In this document: one piece after another, positions 41,655 to 49,748 of the stretch | Numbering within the stretch: the first letter of the stretch is position 1 | Layout: each line of letters opens with the position of its first letter | The notes under the pieces: generated by a model | What the model was told of the DNA's origin: nothing | What the model saw: only the letters and a program-made list of their open reading frames with translations | The model's database searches: none | Program-made: the position numbers and the translations under genes | DNA from: Kribbella rubisoli | Lineage (GTDB): Bacteria > Actinomycetota > Actinomycetes > Propionibacteriales > Kribbellaceae | Direction: 5' to 3' | NCBI RefSeq assembly: GCF_004217145.1 | Contig: NZ_SHKR01000016.1 | Coordinates: forward strand, 124,001-188,000 | DNA length: 64,000 bases

Positions 41655-42005
41655 GCCAGGACGGCCACGGCCGGAGCTCGCCGGCGGCGTCGGCCAGCGC
41701 GGCGCGCGCACGCCAGCAGCTGCCGGTCGTGCTGGACCGTCTGAGGGGTCAACCCCTGAGTTGGCCGGTTGTCCACCTCGTATGCCAGGGGGCAACCGGC
41801 CATGTCGGGGGTTAACCCATGCCGTGCGGTGAACCGGGCAGGGCCGTTGTCGGCACGGGGGTCCCTGATAGCGGCGGATGTGCAAGCTCGACAGGAGGTG
41901 TCGGGTGGTCGGGCCTGGTTACACGCGTGCGCGGGCGGGAGGTGGCCGATAGTGGAGGTATACGTCCTGTCGAGCTGCATGGTGCCGCCCGAACCACAAT
42001 TGAGA
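41655..42005. other. Non-coding region dominated by a long hairpin
   Basis: 351 bp between the NTF2-like gene and the end of a methyltransferase gene. No coding frame with ordinary composition. The main structure is the inverted repeat at 41746-41818 (listed separately). The rest (41820-42005) shows no clear promoter or repeat. Confidence 0.45.
41746..41818 (+). repeat. Long imperfect inverted repeat (hairpin)
   Basis: Arms 41746-41776 and 41788-41818 pair at 25 of 31 positions, including uninterrupted TGGCCGGTTG/CAACCGGCCA (41762-41771 with 41793-41802), around an 11-nt loop; two of the mismatches are G-U. The right arm contains the perfect palindrome GGGTTAACCC (41809-41818). It lies 92 bp after the NTF2-like stop. 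It could be a terminator, an RNA element or a small mobile relic. Confidence 0.6.
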
Positions 42006-42626
42006 TCAGCGTCGGGCGCGGCCGAGGATGTGTGGACGCGCCGGGTTGGGCTGGTTCGCCGGGAAGTCGAACTGATCGACCTCCTCGATGACGAACCCCG
42101 CCGCCTCGATCGCAGCCGCAGTGTCGCGATGCACATGACAGCCGCCCATGAACAACGACCAGACAGTCGCATCCGCGAGACGCTGCGCCGTCTCCAGCCG
42201 CCCGCCGTCCGCGGCGACATGCTCGTAGAACCTGAGCTCCCCACCCGGCCGCAGTACCCGAGCGGCCTCGGCCAGCGCCGCCTGCTGATCCGGCACCGAA
42301 CACAGCACCAGCGACACCACAACCACATCAGCTGACGCATCAGCAGCCGGCAACCGCTCCGCCGTACCCTCAACGACCTCGACCGGCACCGGCGCGCGTA
42401 CTGCGGCCTCCCGCGCCTGAGCGCGCAGATAGGGCTCAGGCTCAACTGCGAGAACGCTGACGACCTCAGCCGGATAATGCGCGAAGTTCCCGCCGTCACC
42501 CGCGCCGATCTCCACCACCCGACCGGCCGCCCCGGCCAGCAGCCGACGCCGGTGCGCACCCGCGCCCTCCCGATCCACGGCGGGGCGGACGCGCGCGTAC
42601 ATCCGGGCGAAGATCGGGTGCTTCAT
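42006..42626 (-). CDS. Class I SAM-dependent methyltransferase
   Basis: 206 residues. SAM loop VVEIGAGDGGNFAHYPAE (about 37-54), VLAVEPEPYLRAQAR as motif II, VLRPGGELRFYEHVA as the late strand, and SLFMGGCHVHRDTAAAIEAAG toward the end. Resembles Methyltransf_11/UbiE-like phospholipid or small-molecule enzymes. ATG 42626 (MKHPIFARMY) is preferred; ATG 42644 is six codons upstream and also lacks a ribosome site. It is divergent from the VOC-DGPF-ECF42 operon. Confidence 0.85.
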   Translation of the reverse strand: MKHPIFARMYARVRPAVDREGAGAHRRRLLAGAAGRVVEIGAGDGGNFAHYPAEVVSVLAVEPEPYLRAQAREAAVRAPVPVEVVEGTAERLPAADASADVVVVSLVLCSVPDQQAALAEAARVLRPGGELRFYEHVAADGGRLETAQRLADATVWSLFMGGCHVHRDTAAAIEAAGFVIEEVDQFDFPANQPNPARPHILGRARR

Positions 42627-42704
42627 GATGTCAGAGTGTCGCATTCGCGGGTCCGCCGATCGTCTCCCCGATGACAGTTTGTTCATCATCGCTAGGAGAC
42701 AGCA

Positions 42705-43103
42705 GTGCCTACGACTGTGAAAGCCATCGACATCGTCGTGTCGGACCTCGGCGCCGCGATCGAGTTCTACGGCCGGCTCGGCCTCGAGTTCGTCCGCGAC
42801 CCCTCCATGCCGGACAACCACGCCGGCTGTGACCTGCCGAACGGGCTGCACCTGATGCTCGACACCGAGGACCTGCGGAGCAAGACCACCGAGCACTGGA
42901 CGCCGCCGAAGCAGGGGAGGACGTTCCTGACCTTCGAGTACGACGGCCCGGCCGACGTCGACACGACGTACGCCGAGCTGGTGGCCGCCGGTGTGACCGG
43001 GTTGCAGGAGCCGTTCGACGCGCCGTGGGGGATGCGTTACGCGACCGTCGCCGATCCGTCCGGGAACGGTGTCGATCTCTACGCCAACCTGGCCGCGTCC
43101 TGA
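42705..43103 (+). CDS. VOC-family protein, first gene of the ECF42 operon
   Basis: 132 residues. VKAIDIVVSDLGAAIEFYGR opens the first VOC half, DPSGNGVDLYANL closes the second. AGGAGA precedes GTG 42705. 28 bp separate it from the DGPF gene, which is coupled to the sigma gene. VOC genes with DGPF/ECF42 neighbours are a recurrent actinobacterial arrangement; substrate unknown. Confidence 0.85.
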   Translation: MPTTVKAIDIVVSDLGAAIEFYGRLGLEFVRDPSMPDNHAGCDLPNGLHLMLDTEDLRSKTTEHWTPPKQGRTFLTFEYDGPADVDTTYAELVAAGVTGLQEPFDAPWGMRYATVADPSGNGVDLYANLAAS

Positions 43104-43131
43104 GCAAGACTGTCCGGAAGGAGGTTCGGGT

Positions 43132-43479
43132 GTGAAGTACGTGCTGATGTTCATCGAGACCGAGGAGTTCGCCAAGGAGTTCGAGGCGAAGGGGCCGGCC
43201 GAGCGGGAGGAGGCGTACCGGCGGGTGTACCAGTGGTTCGACGACCACCGGGACAAGATCACCGACCGCGGGAACAAGCTGCAGGGTCCGGAGACCGCGA
43301 CGACGGTCCGGCTGGACGGTGGCGTGGCGATGACGACCGACGGTCCCTTCATCGAGGGCAAGGAGGTCGTGTCCGGGTTCACCGAGATCGACGTCGCGGA
43401 CCTCGACGAGGCGCTGCGGATGGTCAGGACCTGGCCCGCCTGCCCGGTGGTCGAGATCCGTCCGGTGGCAGAGATGTGA
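43132..43479 (+). CDS. YCII-related DGPF-domain protein
   Basis: 115 residues from GTG 43132 after AAGGAGG. KYVLMFIETEEFAKEFE at the start and MTTDGPFIEGKEVVSGF in the middle carry the DGPF motif that names the family. DGPF proteins are encoded next to ECF42 sigma factors; they may serve as sensors or targets. Its TGA overlaps the sigma start (GTGA), so production is coupled. Confidence 0.92.
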   Translation: MKYVLMFIETEEFAKEFEAKGPAEREEAYRRVYQWFDDHRDKITDRGNKLQGPETATTVRLDGGVAMTTDGPFIEGKEVVSGFTEIDVADLDEALRMVRTWPACPVVEIRPVAEM

Positions 43480-44663
43480 GTACCGAGGACGAGCTGGCCC
43501 GCGTGGTGCGTGACCACGCAGGCCGGCTGGCCGGTTCGCTGGTCTCACTGCTGGGCGACTTCTCCGCTGCGGAGGACCTGGTCCAGGACGCGGTCGAGAT
43601 CGCACTCAGGCGCTGGCCGGTCGAGGGCATCCCGGATCGGCCGGATGCCTGGCTGTTCACGGTCGCCAAGCGGCGCGGTCTCGACGTACTGCGTCGTCAG
43701 CAGAACTACCGCGCCAAGCTGTCGGAGTTGCAGCGCCAGGACGACCACCCGGCGCCGGACGACCGGCTGCGGCTGATCTTCACCTGCTGCCACCCGGCCC
43801 TGGCCCGCGAGGCGCAGGTCGCGCTCACCCTGCGCGTGGTCTGCGGCCTGACGACCGGGCAGATCGCGGCCGCCCTGCTTGCCTCCGAGTCCGCGGTCGC
43901 GCAACGCATCACGAGGGCGAAGCGCAAGATCACCGACGCCGGCATCCCGTACCGGATCCCGCGCGACGACGAGCTGTCCGAGCGCCTCACCGAAGTACTG
44001 ACCGTCATCTACCTGCTCTTCAACGAGGGCTACCTCTCCAGTACGGCGGAACGCGCGCACTCGCGCGACCTGGTCGACGACGCCGAATGGCTGACCGCGC
44101 TACTCCACGGCCTGCTGCCCAACGAGCCCGAGGTCGCCGGCCTGCTCGCCCTGATCCGCCTCCACCGAGCCCGTACGGCGGCGCGCTTCACACCCTCCGG
44201 CGAACTCGTCCTGCTCGAAGACCAGGACCGCACTCTCTGGGACCACACCGCGATCAGCGAAGCGACAGCTCTGCTCACCAGAACGGCCTATCGTCACCAC
44301 GCGCCCGGCGCCTACCAGCTGCAAGCCGCCATCGCCGCCTGCCACAGCGAGGCGCCGACCTGGGCCGAGACCGATTGGCGCCAGATCCTCGTCCTGTACG
44401 ACATGCTTCTCACGCTCCAGCCGAGTCCCGTGACCTGCCTGCACCGCTCGGTCGCACTCTCGTTCGTCGACGGACCGGAGGTCGCTCTGACCGAGCTCGA
44501 CCTGCTCGCCCTCGACACCTACCCCTTGTTCCACGCGACTCGAGCGCAGTTCCTCCGTGAGCTCGGCCGCGACGCCGAAGCACGCGTCGCAGACAAGCGT
44601 GCGGCCGAACTGACTGCCAATCCGGCGCAACTCGACCTGTTGCGCGAGCGGCTGGCCCGCTGA
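43476..44663 (+). CDS. ECF42-family RNA polymerase sigma factor
   Basis: 395 residues. Sigma2 (about 5-75, LLGDFSAAEDLVQDAVEIAL), the family-specific LRLIFTCCHPALARE, sigma4 (about 110-165, GLTTGQIAAALLASESAVAQ), then a long helical TPR-like C-terminal domain (about 185-395) from SERLTEVLTVIYLLFNEGY to the end. The extension is required for function in studied ECF42 members, which have no anti-sigma factor. Coupled to the DGPF gene upstream by a 4-nt overlap. Confidence 0.94.
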   Translation: MSTEDELARVVRDHAGRLAGSLVSLLGDFSAAEDLVQDAVEIALRRWPVEGIPDRPDAWLFTVAKRRGLDVLRRQQNYRAKLSELQRQDDHPAPDDRLRLIFTCCHPALAREAQVALTLRVVCGLTTGQIAAALLASESAVAQRITRAKRKITDAGIPYRIPRDDELSERLTEVLTVIYLLFNEGYLSSTAERAHSRDLVDDAEWLTALLHGLLPNEPEVAGLLALIRLHRARTAARFTPSGELVLLEDQDRTLWDHTAISEATALLTRTAYRHHAPGAYQLQAAIAACHSEAPTWAETDWRQILVLYDMLLTLQPSPVTCLHRSVALSFVDGPEVALTELDLLALDTYPLFHATRAQFLRELGRDAEARVADKRAAELTANPAQLDLLRERLAR

Positions 44664-44680
44664 GCCACCATGCTTTCTTC

Positions 44681-45856
44681 ATGGGAGCTCAGGGGCGGGG
44701 CGAACGGTTGTGGTTTCTCGACTGGTTGCGGGTGCTGGCGGTGTTCGGGGTGTTCGTGTTCCACACCCTGCGGCCGTTCGACGACGGTGACTGGCATGTG
44801 AAGAACGCGCAGACGAGCGAGGGGATCTCGATCGCGATCGCGTTCCTCGGCTTGTGGGGTCTCGCCTTCTTCTTCATGATCTCCGGATCGGCATCCTGGT
44901 TGGCGCTGCGGTGGCGCACCGCGGCGCAGTTCCTGAAGGAGCGGTCGATCCGGCTGCTCATCCCATTCGTGGTCGCGTACGTGCTGCTCTCACCGCTGCA
45001 GTACTTCATCGAGGAGCACCACAAGGGCCGGTCGAACCAGTCGTTCTTCGGCGACGCACGAACGTTCTTCAGCGATCTCGCCGGGGATGCGCCGCTGTGG
45101 TTGCGGGACACGTACCACCTCTGGTTCCTCATCTACCTGATCCAGTTCGCCGTACTCGGGCTGCCGTTGTTCATGCTGCTGCGCGGTCGGACGGATTGGA
45201 TCGCGCAGCGATGTCAGCGCCGCGGCTCGATCCTGCTCCTCGCCGTACCGCTGGTTCCGGTGCATCTGCTGCTGCTCGCCGCGCCCGGTCCGGAGCACGG
45301 GTGGGGCGAGTTCGTGTTCTTCTTCGACTTCTTCGTCGTCGGGTATCTGGTGATGTCCGACGAGCGGCTGCTGGCAGCGGTACGCCGGGACGCTGTGCCC
45401 GGGCTGATCCTCGGCATCGGCGCTTTCCTGCTCGGCGTCGTCACCGGGATCATCGACTTCCTCGACGGCTGGTGGCCGGACCCCGGGTACTCATGGCAGT
45501 ACGTCTGGTACTCGCCGCTCATCACGTTCGCCGTCTGGGGCTGGCTGGTCGCCGTCCTCGGCTTCGGCATGCGCGCGCCGGCGTTCCAGCGCACGCTCCC
45601 GACCCCACTCGCTCGCGCCGCGATGCCGTACTTCATCGTCCACCAGCCGGTCATCCTCGCGATCGCGTACTTCGTCGTGCAGTGGGACGCCGCGATCTGG
45701 ACGAAGTACGCCGTACTCCTGCCGTCAGCCTTTGTCGTCTCGGCGGTCCTGGCGTGGTTGTTGTCAGCGCTCCCCGGCGTCCCGGTCCTGTTCGGCGTCA
45801 AACGTGTCGAATCCGGGGCCGCCCCGTTCGTCAACAGATCGAAGGCAGCCGACTGA
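44681..45856 (+). CDS. Membrane acyltransferase (acyltransferase 3/OpgC-like)
   Basis: 391 residues with about 10 membrane helices. RLWFLDWLRVLAVFGVFVFH carries the early Arg-His pair of the acyltransferase-3 family; LKERSIRLLIPFVVAYVLLS and YHLWFLIYLIQFAVLGLPLF follow. It should transfer acyl groups to exported sugars or glycans. No Shine-Dalgarno is seen; CATGCT, a degenerate -10, ends 6 nt before ATG 44681. Follows the sigma gene by 17 bp; co-transcription or its own promoter are both possible. Confidence 0.85.
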   Translation: MGAQGRGERLWFLDWLRVLAVFGVFVFHTLRPFDDGDWHVKNAQTSEGISIAIAFLGLWGLAFFFMISGSASWLALRWRTAAQFLKERSIRLLIPFVVAYVLLSPLQYFIEEHHKGRSNQSFFGDARTFFSDLAGDAPLWLRDTYHLWFLIYLIQFAVLGLPLFMLLRGRTDWIAQRCQRRGSILLLAVPLVPVHLLLLAAPGPEHGWGEFVFFFDFFVVGYLVMSDERLLAAVRRDAVPGLILGIGAFLLGVVTGIIDFLDGWWPDPGYSWQYVWYSPLITFAVWGWLVAVLGFGMRAPAFQRTLPTPLARAAMPYFIVHQPVILAIAYFVVQWDAAIWTKYAVLLPSAFVVSAVLAWLLSALPGVPVLFGVKRVESGAAPFVNRSKAAD

Positions 45857-45872
45857 GTAGGAGACTGGGGCC

Positions 45873-46310
45873 ATGGGATCGATCGTCACGAAGATCGAGG
45901 TCGAGCGGACAGCGGACGAGGTGTTCGCCTACGTCACCGACCCGAACCACTTCACCGAGTGGCAGGCAAACGTCACCGGAGGACACCTCGAGGGCGGCGA
46001 GCCGGTCGTCGGCGCGAAGTGCCTGACGCGCCGCAAGATCGGCGGCCGCGAGCGGGACGTGACGTCGCGGCTGACCGAGTTCGACCCGCCGCGGGCGTGG
46101 GCGGTGCACGGCGACGAGGGCCCGATCCGGTCGACGGTCAAGGTGTCGGTCGAGCCGATCGCCGGCCGGGACGCGAGCACGGTGACGATCGACCTCGACT
46201 TCGAGGGTCACGGCATCGGCAAGCTACTCGTGCCGCTGATGGTGGTCCCGCAGTCCCGCAAGGAGATGGTGCGGAACATGGCCCGCCTGAAGACCAACCT
46301 GGAGCGCTAG
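45873..46310 (+). CDS. SRPBCC-family (polyketide cyclase-like) protein
   Basis: 145 residues. IVTKIEVERTADEVFAYVTD and HFTEWQANVTGGHLEGGEPV begin a START-like fold; the last helix is RKEMVRNMARLKTNLE. No catalytic motif is evident; such proteins bind lipids or aromatic ligands. TAGGAGA precedes the ATG. 16 bp behind the acyltransferase gene, so probably one operon. Its TAG overlaps the lexA stop (CTAG). Confidence 0.85.
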   Translation: MGSIVTKIEVERTADEVFAYVTDPNHFTEWQANVTGGHLEGGEPVVGAKCLTRRKIGGRERDVTSRLTEFDPPRAWAVHGDEGPIRSTVKVSVEPIAGRDASTVTIDLDFEGHGIGKLLVPLMVVPQSRKEMVRNMARLKTNLER

Positions 46311-46960
46311 ACGCTCCGGAGTACCGACACGACGACGCCGAGGATCGAGGCGTTGTCACCGTCGATGACCTCGTACGCCGGGTTGCGCGGCTCGAGGTAC
46401 ACGTGGCCGTTGCGGCGGCGGTAGACCTTCACCGTCGCCTCCTCGTCCATCATCGCGGCGACGATCTGGCCGGAGTGCGCCTCGGACTGCTGGCGGACCA
46501 CGACGATGTCGCCGTCGCAGATCGCGGCGTCGATCATCGACTCGCCGCGGACGCGCAGCCCGAACACGGTGCCGCGCCCGGTCAGCCCGCGGGGGAGTTG
46601 CATGACGTCGTCGACGTGCTCGATCGCGGAGATCGGCGTACCGGCCGCGATGTCACCGACGACCGGGACCGGCACGTTGTCGTCGCTCGTGGACTGCGTG
46701 CTGGAGTCCTGCAGGAACATCCGGACGTCGATCGGTCGCGAGACCGACGGACTCCGTCGCAGGAAGCCCTTCTCCTCGAGGCTGGCGAGGTGCTTCGACA
46801 CCGACGACGAGGACCGCAGCCCGACCGCATCACCGATCTGCCGACTGCTCGGCGGGTACCCGTGCCGGGTCACCCAGTCGCGAATCACCACCAGGATCCG
46901 CTGCTGCCGCTCCGGAAGAGCAGCGCTGTCGAGGTCGCCGAACAGGTCGAGATCAGTCAC
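46307..46960 (-). CDS. lexA: LexA repressor (SOS regulator)
   Basis: 217 residues. N-terminal winged helix (about 15-80, YPPSSRQIGDAVGLRSSSSV), self-cleavage site Ala106-Gly107 in DIAAGTPIS, catalytic Ser141 in VRGESM and Lys178 in ATVKVYRR. All parts of a RecA-triggered repressor are intact. GTG 46960 has TAGGGT 6 nt upstream, so a leaderless mRNA is likely. I see no GAAC-N4-GTTC box in its promoter, which is unusual for an autoregulated lexA. No recA or nrdR gene is nearby. It may be the main LexA or a paralog. Confidence 0.93.
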   Translation of the reverse strand: MTDLDLFGDLDSAALPERQQRILVVIRDWVTRHGYPPSSRQIGDAVGLRSSSSVSKHLASLEEKGFLRRSPSVSRPIDVRMFLQDSSTQSTSDDNVPVPVVGDIAAGTPISAIEHVDDVMQLPRGLTGRGTVFGLRVRGESMIDAAICDGDIVVVRQQSEAHSGQIVAAMMDEEATVKVYRRRNGHVYLEPRNPAYEVIDGDNASILGVVVSVLRSV

Positions 46961-46966
46961 TGCAGA

Positions 46967-46972
46967 ACCCTA
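46967..46972 (-). promoter_or_regulatory. -10 box of a leaderless lexA promoter
   Basis: TAGGGT (minus strand), 6 nt before GTG 46960. Upstream sequence to 47029 contains no SOS-box dyad. Confidence 0.5.
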
Positions 46973-47029
46973 TAGCTCTCGGACCTAAAACCTGGTGAGC
47001 CCGCGCGCTGTTGATGGCAGGGTGCGGGG

Positions 47030-47827
47030 ATGGGTGGTCCTTGTGAGGAAGTGATGGACGCGTTCGGGCTGACCGAGCCGGCGGTGTTGTTGCCGGGTGG
47101 GCAGGGCGAGACGTGGCGGTCCGAGGCGGTGGTGCTGAAACGCGTGGTTTCGGAGAGTGTCTGGCGGGCCGAGGTGTTGGACGGCCTGCCTGAGTCCGAG
47201 GCGTTTCGGGTGCCTCGGCCCGTGCGGAGCCTTCGCGGTGAATGGGTCGAGTTCGGGTGGGAGGCCAGCGAACTGCTCGCCGGTGCGACCGACGTCCGAC
47301 GGCAGGACGAAGTACTGACGGCAGCTGAGGCCTTTCACGAGGCCGTTGCCGGGTTGCCGCGACCCGGCTTCCTTGAGGGGCGCGACGATCCTTGGTCCGA
47401 CGGCGATCGGGTCGCGTGGGGTGAGCAGTCGTACGACGGCAGCCCGGCGTACGGCGAACTCACTGCGCCGCTCGTGGATGCGTGGCGGCAGGTCGAGCTG
47501 GCAGAGCAGGTCGTGCACGGGGATCTGCCGGGGAACGTGATGTTCGCCGACGGGCTTCCGCCGGCGATCATCGACTGGCCGGTGTACTGGCGACCGCCGT
47601 CGTGGGCGTCGGCGGTCGCCGTTGCCGATGCGCTGTGCTGGTACGGCGCCGAACCCGACCTCGCCGCGCGTTGGGCACACCTGCCCGAGTGGGGCCAGAT
47701 GCTGATCCGCGCGCTGATCTACCGGATGACGACCGAGGACCTGGTCGCCGGTCAAGACTTCTGGGCAGGCGTCGCTCGCACGTCCTACGAGCCGGTCATC
47801 GAGCTGGCCCTCTCGTACGTCGGCTGA
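47030..47827 (+). CDS. Aminoglycoside-phosphotransferase-like (TIGR02569-type) protein
   Basis: 265 residues. AVLLPGGQGETWRSEAVVLK opens an N-lobe with a compact glycine-rich turn; the catalytic loop is VVHGDLPGNVMFADG with HGD and the following IIDWPVYW as metal-binding D. It matches the actinobacterial family of phosphotransferase-like proteins. The substrate is unknown; it is not evidence of aminoglycoside resistance. CAGGGT (a weak -10) ends 6 nt before ATG 47030. Its last 43 bp overlap the convergent MFS gene. Confidence 0.82.
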   Translation: MGGPCEEVMDAFGLTEPAVLLPGGQGETWRSEAVVLKRVVSESVWRAEVLDGLPESEAFRVPRPVRSLRGEWVEFGWEASELLAGATDVRRQDEVLTAAEAFHEAVAGLPRPGFLEGRDDPWSDGDRVAWGEQSYDGSPAYGELTAPLVDAWRQVELAEQVVHGDLPGNVMFADGLPPAIIDWPVYWRPPSWASAVAVADALCWYGAEPDLAARWAHLPEWGQMLIRALIYRMTTEDLVAGQDFWAGVARTSYEPVIELALSYVG

Positions 47828-48963
47828 CCAGCGGCCCGGATCGCGAGCGGAATGGTGCCGACGGCAAGTACTCCGAGCCCCGCGCCGATCCAGCCGACCG
47901 ACGAGTACCCGGCGCCCCCGTCGAGCGCGAGTCCACCGAGCCACGGGCCGACCGTGATCCCGACGTTGAACGCGGAGATGTTGAACGCCGCAGCCAGCGT
48001 CGGCGCGGATCCGGCGACGCTGAACACCCGCGAGTTCACCGCCGGGTTGGACGCGAACCCGAAGGTCCCGACCGCGATGATCGCCGGTACGGCGAGCCAC
48101 GGCGTACTCGTCGCGAGCGCGAGCACGATCGCCGCGACGATCACTCCGGTCAGACTGAGGGCCAGCGTGGTGAACGGGCGTTGGTCCGCCGTCCGTCCGC
48201 TGACAGTGATGCCGAGCAGCGCGCCGACGCCGTACAGCGCCAGGACCGCGGGCACCCAGCCGTCCGACAGTCCGGTGGTGTCGGTGAGCAGGGGAGCGAG
48301 GTAGCTGAAGATCACCAGGATTCCGCCGGTCGACAACGCGGTGGTGCCGTACGCGAGCCACAGTTGCGGATTCGCCATACTGCGCAGCTCCTGCCGCAGC
48401 TGGGGAGTCCGCTCCGCCCGGCCCCGCGGGATGGTGGCGACGACCCCGATGATCGAGAGCGCCGACGTCGCGGCGACCGCCCAGAAAGCGGACCGCCAGC
48501 CGAGGTGCTGGCCGAGCAGGGTGCCTGCGGGCAGGCCGACGATCGTGGCGACGGTGAGACCGCCGGCCAGGATGCTCATCGCCTTGGCGCGGGCCTGCGG
48601 TCCGGCCAGCTCGATCGCGGTCACCGAGGCGACCGCCCAGAAGCCGGCGTACACGAAGGCTCCGGCGACGCGGGTCGCGAGGAGGACGCCGTACGAGGAC
48701 GTCAGCGCGCCGGCGACGTGGGTGAGCGCGAAGATCGCCAGGAACGCGAGCATCGCCGCGCGGCGGGACCAGCGCAGGGTGGTGACGGCCAGGATCGGGG
48801 CGCCGACGAGCATGCCGACGGCGAACGCCGAGATCAGCAGGCCGGCGGCCGGGATCGACACGTGCAGGTCGGTCGCGATCTCGGGGAGCAGGCCGGCGAG
48901 CATCAGCTCGGACGTGCCCTGGGCGAAGATCGCCAGGCCGAGCAGATAGACAGCGCGAGGCAT
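47785..48963 (-). CDS. MFS drug-type efflux transporter (DHA1, Cml/AraJ-like)
   Basis: 392 residues, 12 predicted helices. Start AVYLLGLAIFAQGTSELMLA is the AraJ/Cml form; GRTADQRPFTTLALSLTGVI and VASVTAIELAGPQARAKAMS are later family segments. Exports small molecules by proton antiport; substrate unknown. GAGAGGA precedes ATG 48963. It lies 34 bp downstream of the TetR gene on the same strand, so the pair is an autoregulated efflux operon. Confidence 0.88.
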   Translation of the reverse strand: MPRAVYLLGLAIFAQGTSELMLAGLLPEIATDLHVSIPAAGLLISAFAVGMLVGAPILAVTTLRWSRRAAMLAFLAIFALTHVAGALTSSYGVLLATRVAGAFVYAGFWAVASVTAIELAGPQARAKAMSILAGGLTVATIVGLPAGTLLGQHLGWRSAFWAVAATSALSIIGVVATIPRGRAERTPQLRQELRSMANPQLWLAYGTTALSTGGILVIFSYLAPLLTDTTGLSDGWVPAVLALYGVGALLGITVSGRTADQRPFTTLALSLTGVIVAAIVLALATSTPWLAVPAIIAVGTFGFASNPAVNSRVFSVAGSAPTLAAAFNISAFNVGITVGPWLGGLALDGGAGYSSVGWIGAGLGVLAVGTIPLAIRAAGQPTYERASSMTGS

Positions 48964-48997
48964 GGATGTCCTCTCGGATTGGAGCGGCGGGAAGTGC

Positions 48998-49573
48998 TTA
49001 GAAGCTGCGGAGAGTGGCCTCGACGACGGCCTGCTGGCTGGCGCGGTCGGCGCCGCGCCGAGCGGCGACGCGGAGACCGCCGAGAACGGTGAAGACGTAC
49101 GTCGCGAGCCCGGTCGCGGACTGCTCCGGGTCGAGCTCACCGCCGGCCTGCGCCGCGCGGATCGCGTTCGTCAGGGCAGTCAGCTTGGACTCGTGGTCCC
49201 GGTCGAGCAGGTCGATGATCTCGGCGTCCTTCGGGCCGAGCTCCACGATCGTGTTGATCACGAAGCAGCCGGCCGGATCGTCGGGCTCCGGCTCGACCGC
49301 GGTCCACAGGATCCGCCGGACCCGTTCACGGAGCGGTACGGCGGCGTCCTCGATCACCTCGAGCTGGGCCGCGGTGAACTGATCGACGTACCGGCGCAGC
49401 GCGCGGTCGAACAGATCGCGCTTGCTGCTGAACGTGTTGTAGATGCTGCTCCGGCCGAGGCCGGTCGCCTCACACAGGTCCTGCGTCGAGGTCGCTTCGT
49501 AGCCGGCCGACCAGAACACGCGCATCGCGGCGTCGATGGCGCGATCCTCGTCGAACGTCCTCGGCCTCGGCAT
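48998..49573 (-). CDS. TetR-family transcriptional repressor of the efflux operon
   Basis: 191 residues. HTH AIDAAMRVFWSAGYEATSTQ then CEATGLGRSSIYNTFSSKRD is the AcrR/TetR pattern; C-terminal region VINTIVELGPKDAEIIDL forms the ligand domain. ATG 49573 rather than the longer in-frame 49690 is set by TATGCT ending 7 nt upstream. A 22-bp dyad overlaps its promoter spacer, so it probably represses itself and the MFS gene behind it. Confidence 0.9.
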   Translation of the reverse strand: MPRPRTFDEDRAIDAAMRVFWSAGYEATSTQDLCEATGLGRSSIYNTFSSKRDLFDRALRRYVDQFTAAQLEVIEDAAVPLRERVRRILWTAVEPEPDDPAGCFVINTIVELGPKDAEIIDLLDRDHESKLTALTNAIRAAQAGGELDPEQSATGLATYVFTVLGGLRVAARRGADRASQQAVVEATLRSF

Positions 49574-49580
49574 GCCGCCG

Positions 49581-49613
49581 AGCATAACACGTTTTGAACT
49601 GATCGATCCAAAA
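49581..49613 (-). promoter_or_regulatory. TetR operator and leaderless promoter of the tetR-MFS operon
   Basis: -10 TATGCT (49586-49581), 7 nt before ATG 49573; TTGGAT at 49611-49606 may be the -35 (19-bp spacer). TTTTG (49592-49596) and CAAAA (49609-49613) form a 22-bp dyad around GATC. The dyad lies between -35 and -10, so bound repressor would stop transcription. Confidence 0.65.
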
Positions 49614-49748
49614 TGGGGGTGGCCACCAGGTGAACCACCTGCGCCGATAGCATCCGGGCATCGAGGCGAGTGCCGGATGCTCTTCGACAAGAGCGCAGGT
49701 GCTCGCTTTCACTTGGGGGCTCTGATCGTCGATCATCTGGGGAGCACT

